Shown: one piece after another, positions 9,635 through 17,620 of the stretch
Layout: each line of letters begins with the position of its first letter
Position numbering within the stretch: position 1 is the stretch's first letter
DNA from: Novosphingobium sp.
GTDB taxonomy: Bacteria; Pseudomonadota; Alphaproteobacteria; Sphingomonadales; Sphingomonadaceae
Length of the DNA: 41,108 nucleotides
Assembly (NCBI GenBank): GCA_019510335.1
Contig: JAEKKO010000107.1
Span: 1 to 41,108, forward strand
Reading direction: 5' to 3'
Notes under the pieces: model-generated
The model's input: the letters and a program-made list of their open reading frames with translations, nothing else
Databases searched by the model: none
Told to the model about the DNA's origin: nothing
Made by a program: the position numbers and the translations under genes

Positions 9635-11209
9635 ATGGCCGCTGCCATTCCCGTCCCGCCCGAGGGCTTCGCGCCCCAGGACGACCGCGCGACCCTGCCG
9701 GTCAAGCACCGCATGACCCTGATGTGGGCGATCATGTTCGTGTCGATCTGCCAGTTCCTCGACCTCACCATCGCCAACGTCGCGCTGCCGCACATGCGCA
9801 CCAGCCTCGGCGCCTCGTTCGACACGATCAGCTGGGTCCTGACGAGCTTCATCATGGCCGGCGCGATCGTCACTCCGATCACCGGGTGGCTGTCCGACCG
9901 GATCGGCTCGCGCCGGCTGTTCCTGATTGCGACCGCGACCTTCCTCGGTTCCTCCGCCTTGTGCGGGGCCGCCCACTCGCTGACCGAGATGGTGGTCTTC
10001 CGGGCGCTCCAGGGGGCGGCTTCGGCGCTGATGGGGCCGCTCTCGCAAACCGTGATGTTCGACATCAACCCGCCGAGCAAGCAACCAGGGGCGATCACGT
10101 TGTGGGGCACGGTGTCGATGGTCGCGCCGATCAGCGGGCCGTTTCTCGGCGGCTTCCTGACAGAATACCTCAATTGGCGCTGGGTCTATTACGTCAACCT
10201 GCCGCTCGGCATCCCGGCGCTGATCATCATGTGGATGCTGCTGCCGTCGCGGCCATTGTCGTTGCGGCCGCTCGACCGCTTCGGCTTCGGCACGATCGCA
10301 CTGGGGCTTGGCTCCCTCCAGCTCCTACTGGATCGCGGTCAGTCGCAGGATTGGCTGAACAGCTGGGAGATCATCATCGAGCTGGTCGTCGCGATCTCGT
10401 GCTTATGGATGTTCGTGGTGCAGACCACTAGCTCGAAGAAGCCGCTGTTCAACCCGGCGCTTTACAAGAACACGAACTTCCTCATCGGCATGGTCTTCAT
10501 GATCATGATGGGGCTGACCAACATCGCACTCTCGGCGACGCTGCCGACGATGTACCAGACGGTCTATGGGTATTCGGTGATCACCACCGGCATGCTGATG
10601 GCCCCGCGCGGGATTGGCCTGACGGTGACGATGTGGATGACCAACTATCTGGCCAAGCGCGTCGATTTCCGCTGGCTCGTCGGCGTCGGCTTCTCGATCC
10701 TGGCCTATGCGATGTGGACGATGTCGCAGTGGGCGCTGGAAATGGGGCGCGACTACATCGTCTATTCCGGTCTCCTTCAGGGGGCGGGGCTGGGGATGAT
10801 ATTCACGCCGATCAATCTCGTCGCGTTCCGTTCGCTGTCGCCTGAGCTGCGTACCGATGGCGCTGCCGTGCTGTCGCTCGCCCGCAGCCTCGGCGGCTCG
10901 TTCGGGATCTCCTACATCGTGACGATGATCGCGCGGGTCGGCCAGACCAGCCACGCCGACATCGCCGCCAGCGTCACCGGCGGGACGACCCCAATCGTAG
11001 ATTTGTCGACGCTGGTCGGGCTGGGCGGCGACACCGGGGCCGCCGTTCTCGCGATGATCAATGGCGAGGTCGACCGCCAGGCGGCAATGATCGCCTATCT
11101 CGACAACTTCCATTTGTTCACGATCGTACTGCTCGCATTCATCCCGATGACGCTGCTGTTGCGCAAGGCGCCGCCCTCGGTGTTCACGGAAATGCCGGTC
11201 GAGCACTGA
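9635..11209 (+). CDS. emrB: DHA2-family MFS drug efflux permease (EmrB-like)
   Basis: FLDLTIANVALPHMRTSLGASFDTISWVLTSFIMAGAIVTPITGWLSDRIGSRRLF; multiple TM segments; follows emrA. Confidence 0.9.
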   Translation: MAAAIPVPPEGFAPQDDRATLPVKHRMTLMWAIMFVSICQFLDLTIANVALPHMRTSLGASFDTISWVLTSFIMAGAIVTPITGWLSDRIGSRRLFLIATATFLGSSALCGAAHSLTEMVVFRALQGAASALMGPLSQTVMFDINPPSKQPGAITLWGTVSMVAPISGPFLGGFLTEYLNWRWVYYVNLPLGIPALIIMWMLLPSRPLSLRPLDRFGFGTIALGLGSLQLLLDRGQSQDWLNSWEIIIELVVAISCLWMFVVQTTSSKKPLFNPALYKNTNFLIGMVFMIMMGLTNIALSATLPTMYQTVYGYSVITTGMLMAPRGIGLTVTMWMTNYLAKRVDFRWLVGVGFSILAYAMWTMSQWALEMGRDYIVYSGLLQGAGLGMIFTPINLVAFRSLSPELRTDGAAVLSLARSLGGSFGISYIVTMIARVGQTSHADIAASVTGGTTPIVDLSTLVGLGGDTGAAVLAMINGEVDRQAAMIAYLDNFHLFTIVLLAFIPMTLLLRKAPPSVFTEMPVEH

Positions 11210-11355
11210 CGCGCCTTCAGCTACTCGGCGCGCTCGTAGAGGCGACATCCGGGTAAGCTCGGCGGAGTAATCGCGCGCGCGATGCGGTGCCCCCTTGTCC
11301 CTTGGCAGCGTTGCTGTGAACCCCGGCGCCTGCAAACGGGACGTCGGGAGAAAGC

Positions 11356-12093
11356 GTGGCCAAGACGATCGTCATTACCGGCGCCGGCGATGGACTGGGG
11401 CGGGCGCTCGCCCGTCGCTTCGCCCGCGATGGCGAAACCGTCATTCTGCTCGGCCGGACATTGGCTAAAGTTGAGGCGGTGGCGGAGGAGTTGGGCACGC
11501 CCGCGCTCGCGATCCAATGTGACGTGACGTCGCCGGAGTCGGTGCGCGCCGCGTTCGACCGGATCGCCGAACATCATCCGCGGATCGACGTGCTCATCAA
11601 CAACGCGGGCATGTTCGAGCCGTTCGCGCTCCATGAAGCCTCGGATGACAAGATCCTCGGGCTGGTGCTGACCAACCTTGCCGGCCCGATCTTTTGCGCC
11701 CGCGAAGCGCTGCGGTTGCTTGGTCGCGGTGGCCACCTCGTCAACGTCACCAGCGAGTCGGTGCGGGTGAAGTTCCCGATGCTGTGGATGTACGAGGGTA
11801 CCAAGGTTGCGCTCGAGCACATTTCGGAAGCGGTCGGCCGCGAGCTGGAAGGCGAGGGCATTCGGGTCAGCGTGGTTCGCGCCGGGCCGATGATGGACGA
11901 GACCAAGACCGCCTCGACGTGGCCGGTCGACGTGGCCATGCGGTTCCACCAAGCCTCGGCCGCGGTGGGGCTCGACCTCCGTACGCGGCCCGTATCCCAC
12001 TACGATTCCGTCACCGACGCCTTTCGCGCGGTGATCGACATGCCGCCCGACGTCAATTTGCCGCTCGTCGCGATCGGTGCCTGGAAGGCCTGA
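11356..12093 (+). CDS. SDR family oxidoreductase
   Basis: VITGAGDGLGRALARRFARDG; INNAGMFEPF; MYEGTKVALEH (YxxxK). Confidence 0.9.
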   Translation: MAKTIVITGAGDGLGRALARRFARDGETVILLGRTLAKVEAVAEELGTPALAIQCDVTSPESVRAAFDRIAEHHPRIDVLINNAGMFEPFALHEASDDKILGLVLTNLAGPIFCAREALRLLGRGGHLVNVTSESVRVKFPMLWMYEGTKVALEHISEAVGRELEGEGIRVSVVRAGPMMDETKTASTWPVDVAMRFHQASAAVGLDLRTRPVSHYDSVTDAFRAVIDMPPDVNLPLVAIGAWKA

Positions 12094-12124
12094 CCCGCTT
12101 CCGCTCAATAGGAAAGTTAAGAAC

Positions 12125-13591
12125 ATGCCTAATCTTCCCGATGCCAAGCTGTTCATCGACGGCGAGCTGCGCGATGCCGCCAGCGGCAAAACTTACGACA
12201 TCATCGGGCCGTGGACCGGTCAGCCGGTCGGCAAGGCCGCCGATGCGGGCGCGGTGGACGTCGAGGCCGCGATCGTCGCCGCGCGCCGCGCCTTCGACGA
12301 GACCGACTGGTCGACCGCCCACGACAAGCGCCTTGAGCTGGTCAAGAAGTATCGCGAGCTGTTCGAGCGCCACAAGGACCGGCTCGTCCAGCTCGCCGTG
12401 CAGGAAGCTGGCGCCGCGCAAGGCGCCGTCCAGCGCGCGCATGTGCACATGGCGCTCGATGGGTGGGACGACTACATTCGCGTCTTCCCGCAAGTGAAGT
12501 GGGAGCATGAGTATCCTAAGCGCGAGGCGTTCGGCTCGATGCACAGGCGGTTCGCCGTCTATGAGCCGGTCGGGGTGGTCGGGGCGATCACGCCATGGAA
12601 CGTGCCGCTGTACGTCAACATCGGCAAAGTCGTCGCGGCGCTGCTCGCCGGCTGTACGGTCATTCTCAAGCCGGCGCCGAACACGCCGGGGATGGGCGCG
12701 ATCTTCGGTGAGCTGGCGAACGAAGCAGGCTTCCCCAAGGGCGTGATAAACGTCGTGTTCGGCCAGGATCCGGTGCTCGCCGGCGAGATGCTGGTGACCG
12801 ATCCCCGCGTCGACCTGATCTCGTTCACCGGCTCGACCGGCGTCGGCAAGCGGATCATGGAGCAGGGCGCCAAGACCCTAAAGCGCGTGTTCCTCGAGCT
12901 CGGCGGCAAGTCGGCCAAGATCGTGCTCGAGGACGCTCCGAACTTCGCCCAGGAAGTCGCGCAGACGATGCTGGTGTTCCACGCCGGGCAGGGCTGCGCC
13001 GTGCAGTCGCGGCTGCTCGTCCCGCGCAGCCGGTATGAGGAAGCCAAGCAGATCCTCAAGCACGCTTACCAGTCTTACGGCGACAGCTGGGGCGACCAGA
13101 ATGATCCGCAGCACATCATGGGTCCCGTCATCTCGCAGCGCCAGATGGAGCGGGTGATGAGCTACATCGAGCTCGGCAGCCAGGAAGGAGCGACCCTGCT
13201 CCACGGCGGCCAGGCGCGCCCCGACAAAGGCGGCGGCTACTTCATCGAGCCGACGGTTTTCGTCGACGTCACCAATGACATGCGGATTGCGCAGGAGGAG
13301 ATCTTCGGTCCGGTGCTGGTCGTGATCCCGTTCGAGGACGACGAAGACGCAATCCGCATCGCCAATGAGAGCGCCTATGGCCTCTCGGGCGGGGTCAGCT
13401 CCGGCGATCAGGAACGGGCGATGCGTGTGGCGCGACGCATCCGCACCGGGTCGGTGAGCGTCAATGGCGGCATGTGCATTGCCGGCGACATTCCCTTCGG
13501 CGGCTACAAGGCGAGCGGCATCGGCCGTGAGTGGGGCTTGGAAGGGATCGAGGAGTTTCTGGAGACCAAGATCATCGCCGTCGCGGCGTAG
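12125..13591 (+). CDS. NAD(P)-dependent aldehyde dehydrogenase
   Basis: ITPWNVPL; SFTGSTGVGKRIM; FLELGGKSAKIV; FHAGQGCAVQSRLLVP; QEEIFGPVL; FGGYKASGIGREWGLEGIEEFLETK. Confidence 0.94.
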   Translation: MPNLPDAKLFIDGELRDAASGKTYDIIGPWTGQPVGKAADAGAVDVEAAIVAARRAFDETDWSTAHDKRLELVKKYRELFERHKDRLVQLAVQEAGAAQGAVQRAHVHMALDGWDDYIRVFPQVKWEHEYPKREAFGSMHRRFAVYEPVGVVGAITPWNVPLYVNIGKVVAALLAGCTVILKPAPNTPGMGAIFGELANEAGFPKGVINVVFGQDPVLAGEMLVTDPRVDLISFTGSTGVGKRIMEQGAKTLKRVFLELGGKSAKIVLEDAPNFAQEVAQTMLVFHAGQGCAVQSRLLVPRSRYEEAKQILKHAYQSYGDSWGDQNDPQHIMGPVISQRQMERVMSYIELGSQEGATLLHGGQARPDKGGGYFIEPTVFVDVTNDMRIAQEEIFGPVLVVIPFEDDEDAIRIANESAYGLSGGVSSGDQERAMRVARRIRTGSVSVNGGMCIAGDIPFGGYKASGIGREWGLEGIEEFLETKIIAVAA

Positions 13592-13607
13592 CGGTCTGGA
13601 GGAGCAC

Positions 13608-14345
13608 GTGGCTGAGCCCAAACCGGGCACGGGGGCGCGGCGCGAGGACAACGCGCCCGCTTCCCGTGGGCGCGCCAGCCAGGATGCGCTCAGCCATAAC
13701 CTCAGTGGCCAGCGTCTCGGCCGCAAGGGCCGGGACACTCGCGAGCGCATTCTCAGCGCTGCGGTCGAGCTGCTTTACAAATCGCCGACCGATACGCCGA
13801 TCTCGATGAGTGCGGTCGCCCGCTTCGCCTCGCTCGGGATGACCTCGCTCTACAACTACTTTGCAGACCTCACCGAGCTGCTGCTGGCGGTGCTCGAGCC
13901 GGTCATGGCTACGGCCGAGCAAGCTTACCTCGCGCCGTTGCGCACGCGCTGGAGCGATGACGAGCTTGGGGAGCGGTGCACCGCCTTCGTCGCGGCGTAC
14001 TTTGCATTCTGGCACCGCCACGCCCGCCTGCTGCACTTGCGCAACCAGATTTCCGACCGGGGCGATCATCGGATGACCATGGACCGCATCCGCGCCACCC
14101 AGGCGATCATCCGCCTCGTTGTCGTGCAGATGGACGGTGATCCGGGCACGCCGCGTTCCTGTGAATTCGCCATGGCAACGATGCTGATGATCGCGATCGA
14201 ACGCTCCGTGACGCTCTCGACGACCTTCGAGCTGCCCGCCCTGGTTGCGCAAAACATCCAGCACGACGACGAGCACTTCCTGCGCCCCGGTGCGCGCCTG
14301 CTCGAGCTGGCGATCCGCGATATGCGGAGGGGGAAGGGCGCGTAG
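13608..14345 (+). CDS. TetR family transcriptional regulator
   Basis: KGRDTRERILSAAVELLYKSPTDTPISMSAVARFASLGMTSLYNYFADLTELLLAV; GTG start preceded by ggaggag. Confidence 0.85.
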   Translation: MAEPKPGTGARREDNAPASRGRASQDALSHNLSGQRLGRKGRDTRERILSAAVELLYKSPTDTPISMSAVARFASLGMTSLYNYFADLTELLLAVLEPVMATAEQAYLAPLRTRWSDDELGERCTAFVAAYFAFWHRHARLLHLRNQISDRGDHRMTMDRIRATQAIIRLVVVQMDGDPGTPRSCEFAMATMLMIAIERSVTLSTTFELPALVAQNIQHDDEHFLRPGARLLELAIRDMRRGKGA

Positions 14346-14377
14346 TTCGCGCTATTGGGCGAGAGGAGTCCGCCCGC

Positions 14378-15196
14378 TCACCCCTTGCCCTTGCCGCCGA
14401 CGCCTTTGAGGTACTTTTCCATTCCGGTGAGATAGTCGGGGTTCAGCATCAGCGCGCTGTTGGCCATGCGCTCGACGTGGCGGCCCATCTCCGGGCCGAC
14501 TTCGGCGGCGAGCTCGATCGCGATCTTGGCCGCGCCCATCTGCTCGCCGTTCTGCTTGGCCAGGTGGCGGCAGAAGGCCATGACCTCGTCCGCGAAGCTC
14601 TCGTTCGGGAACACCTGGTGGACGAGCCCCATCGTGTACGCCATTTCCGCCGGGGCAGGCTTGTTCGCCATGATCAGCCAGCGCGCCCAGTGGGGCCCGC
14701 ACATCCGTGACAGGCGGCTGACGCCGTTGGAGGCCGGCAGCACTCCGAACAGCCCTTCGGGAAAGGCATAGCCGGCGCTTGTCGCCGCGAGACGGAAGTC
14801 GCACGACAGGCTCAGCTCGAGCCCGCCGCCGACGCACATCGCGTGATGAGCGACCACGAACGGTTTTTCGATGTGCTCCATCTCGTCCCACAACTGCTGC
14901 ATGTTGTTGAGATTGAGGCGGTGGTTCTCGCGGATGCCGCGGGCGGTGTTCCCGGTCGGCGAGATCTGCTTCTGGTTGCCGGACTTGAGGTCGGCCCCGG
15001 CGCAGAAATAGCGCCCGGTGGCGCGGATCAGCATGACCTTGAGATCGTCGGTGTCCCGGAAGTGGATCACCGCGTCGCTCAGCAGGTCCATCATTTCGCG
15101 GGTGATGGCGTTGAGCTTGTCCGGGCGGTTGAGCGTGCAGACGATGATCCCCTCTTCGGGGGTGTCGACCAGCAGGTGGGGGGCTTCGTCAGGCAT
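14378..15196 (-). CDS. Enoyl-CoA hydratase/isomerase (crotonase) family
   Basis: LNRPDKLNAITREMMDLLSDAV; YFCAGADLKS; MCVGGGLELSLSCDFRLAATSAGYAFPEGLFGVLPASNGVSRL. Confidence 0.92.
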   Translation of the reverse strand: MPDEAPHLLVDTPEEGIIVCTLNRPDKLNAITREMMDLLSDAVIHFRDTDDLKVMLIRATGRYFCAGADLKSGNQKQISPTGNTARGIRENHRLNLNNMQQLWDEMEHIEKPFVVAHHAMCVGGGLELSLSCDFRLAATSAGYAFPEGLFGVLPASNGVSRLSRMCGPHWARWLIMANKPAPAEMAYTMGLVHQVFPNESFADEVMAFCRHLAKQNGEQMGAAKIAIELAAEVGPEMGRHVERMANSALMLNPDYLTGMEKYLKGVGGKGKG

Positions 15197-15207
15197 TTCC
15201 GGGTTCC

Positions 15208-17418
15208 TCAAGCGCGCGTGCGGGGCAAGCCGAGGCCTTTCTCGGCGATCATCGAGCGGTGGACCTCACTGGTTCCGCCGTAAATCGTCGTTCCCTGGGC
15301 GTGGCGGTAGCACTGGTTGACCAATGCCGCGGCGCCTTCGCGCTTGGACAGCGACAGCGGCGCGGTGAGGTCGAGCAGGTCACGGGAATCGCTGAGGAAT
15401 TTCTCGGACGAGTACATCTTGCTCATCGGCCCGTAGGCGAAGTTCGGCTTCTTCTCGACGCTCGCCCACTGGGAGCGGTAAGTCAGCATTTCGGAGATCC
15501 ACAAGTGCGCGGTTGAGCGGGCGAGACGCACTTGCGCTTGCAGGTCCTCGATCAGCGGGCGGCCCTGCCACTGGATCTCGCGGGACAGTTCCTCGGCCGC
15601 TTCGATCATCTTGCGCATGACTTTCCCGAAGCCGCCGCCGTGCTCGAGCTCAAGGCTCGCGCTCATCGTGCGGACGCCCTCGTCGACGCCGCCAAGGCGC
15701 CAGCTGTCGGGGATGCGGACACCGTCGTAAAAGGTGATGTTGGTCCGCTCGTCCTGGAAGGTGTAGACCGGCTGGATCGTCACCCCTTCTGCCTTGAGCG
15801 GGACGATGAACATGGTCAGGCCCTTGTGCTTCGGCACCTCGGTGTTGGTGCGTGTCAGCATCAGGACGTAATCGGCGAGGTTGGCGCCGCTGGTGAACAT
15901 CTTGGTGCCGTCGATCCGCCAGCCGTTGCCATCCGGCGTGGCGCGGCACTGAGCCGCGAACACGTCCGAGCCCGAGCCCGGCTCCGAATAGCCGAGGCTG
16001 CACAGCGCATCCCCGTTGAGCACCCGCGGCAGGACCTCGCGCTTCAGCTCGTCGCTGCCGAAGCGGTGCATGATCATCGCGACCATCGCCGCGACGTTCG
16101 CGGCCGGGGTGTTGTAGCCGTTGTGCTCGAACGCCCCCATCGCCGCGATCTTGGCATAGGGCGTGATGTTGCGCCCGGACAGCTCCTGCGGCAGGCCGAG
16201 GAACAGCAACTTGGCTTCGGCCAGCGCCTTGTGAACCTCGGGCACATAGCCTTCCCACGAATAGTGGAACTTGGCGCGCATCTCGTCGGTGACTTTGGTC
16301 CGGAAGAACTCGTTGATCTCCTCGACCATCGCCCGCGCCTCGTCGCCAAGGTCGAAGTCGATCGGCACCTCGCCCGCGTCCGGCAACTGCGCCGCCTCGC
16401 CAGAGTAGATTCGGCGGGCCGCTTCCTCGAGGCAGCGTTGCGGGTCTCCGAACACCAGCGGCCACGCTTTGGCGCGCAAGGTGAAGAGGTGAATGTCGTA
16501 CTCGGTTGTCAGGCCGTAGCCGCCAAAAGTGTGAAGCGCCTGGGCGACGCTGCGGCCGGCGGCCTGGCTGGAATACCAGAACGCGAGGCTGATCGCGGCG
16601 CCGGCCTCGTCCGAGCGGTCGGCGATGTCGCGGATCGCCTTCCACACCAGGAACTTGCCGCCATCGACTTCGCAGATGAGGTCGGCAAGCGGGTGCGAGA
16701 TGCCCTGGAAAGTGCCGATCAGCTGGCCGAATTGCTTGCGCTCGTTGGCATAAGCCGAGGCGAGCCGCAGGGATTCGCGGCCGATGCCGGAGAGGCCCGC
16801 GGCGATCAGCAGTTTCCATTCCTCGATCGCGGCGTCGAACGCGGCAACCGCAGCGCTGCCGCTAGCGAGGGTCGTCGACTTCAGCGCCCCGAGGTCGATC
16901 TCCGCGAGCGGGGTCGAGGAGAGGTTGTCCTCGGCTTTGCGCGCGCTCGCCGTCACCTCGACCAGCACGACCGCGTCGCCACGGCGAGCGACGACCGTTT
17001 CAGCAACCGCGCCTCCGCCGATCCATTGCTTGGGCTGCTCTCTCAAATCGTGCAACGCGATACTCGCTACCGCCTCGCCTGCGACAACTCGGCCAAGCAG
17101 GTCGCCATGGCTCTCGCCGCCGAGCTGACCGAGCAGCCGCGCCGCAACCAGCACTTCGGCGAGCGGGCCGGAGACGAGCGTGCGCCCAGCCTCCTCCATC
17201 AGCAGCGTCGCGTCGAACAGCCCCAGGCCCATCCCGCCGGCGGCTTCAGGGACGCGCATTCCGAACGCGCCCAGCTCGGCCAGCCCGCGCCACATCTCGG
17301 CGTCGAACCCGCCGGTCTCGTTCGCGGCGCGGACGCGGACCATCGAGCTGGTGTCGTCGAGGAACCGCGCGAAGCTGTCGCGCATCATCTGCTGTTCGTC
17401 GGTGAGGTCGAAATTCAT
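15208..17418 (-). CDS. Two-module (fused) acyl-CoA dehydrogenase, 736 aa
   Basis: N half MNFDLTDEQQMMRDSFARFL...LHTFGGYGLTTEYDIHLFTLRAKAWP; C half LCSLGYSEPGSGSDVFAAQCRATPDGNGWRIDGTKMFTSGANLADYVLMLTRT...IYGGTSEVHRSMIAEKGLGLPR. Confidence 0.9.
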   Translation of the reverse strand: MNFDLTDEQQMMRDSFARFLDDTSSMVRVRAANETGGFDAEMWRGLAELGAFGMRVPEAAGGMGLGLFDATLLMEEAGRTLVSGPLAEVLVAARLLGQLGGESHGDLLGRVVAGEAVASIALHDLREQPKQWIGGGAVAETVVARRGDAVVLVEVTASARKAEDNLSSTPLAEIDLGALKSTTLASGSAAVAAFDAAIEEWKLLIAAGLSGIGRESLRLASAYANERKQFGQLIGTFQGISHPLADLICEVDGGKFLVWKAIRDIADRSDEAGAAISLAFWYSSQAAGRSVAQALHTFGGYGLTTEYDIHLFTLRAKAWPLVFGDPQRCLEEAARRIYSGEAAQLPDAGEVPIDFDLGDEARAMVEEINEFFRTKVTDEMRAKFHYSWEGYVPEVHKALAEAKLLFLGLPQELSGRNITPYAKIAAMGAFEHNGYNTPAANVAAMVAMIMHRFGSDELKREVLPRVLNGDALCSLGYSEPGSGSDVFAAQCRATPDGNGWRIDGTKMFTSGANLADYVLMLTRTNTEVPKHKGLTMFIVPLKAEGVTIQPVYTFQDERTNITFYDGVRIPDSWRLGGVDEGVRTMSASLELEHGGGFGKVMRKMIEAAEELSREIQWQGRPLIEDLQAQVRLARSTAHLWISEMLTYRSQWASVEKKPNFAYGPMSKMYSSEKFLSDSRDLLDLTAPLSLSKREGAAALVNQCYRHAQGTTIYGGTSEVHRSMIAEKGLGLPRTRA

Positions 17419-17562
17419 GGCCCGGCAGGTCCCCGCTTGGCAAAAAAGCGGAAACCTCGGCGGGCCCGCTGCGCGGCCTGCCTGATCACGAAACCTCGAG
17501 CGGTCGCAATTGCTTTCGAGAACCAATCGCCGGTGCGATCAGCGATTGCGAATGGCGCGTCG

Positions 17563-17598
17563 AAAGAAAGGGCGGGCCGCCCGAAGGAAGCCCGCCCC
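17563..17598 (-). terminator. Intrinsic terminator downstream of TonB receptor 2
   Basis: gggcgggc/gcccgccc stem; minus-strand tail tttcttt. Confidence 0.65.
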
Positions 17599-17620
17599 GG
17601 TTGCTCGGTGGCTGCCGGCC

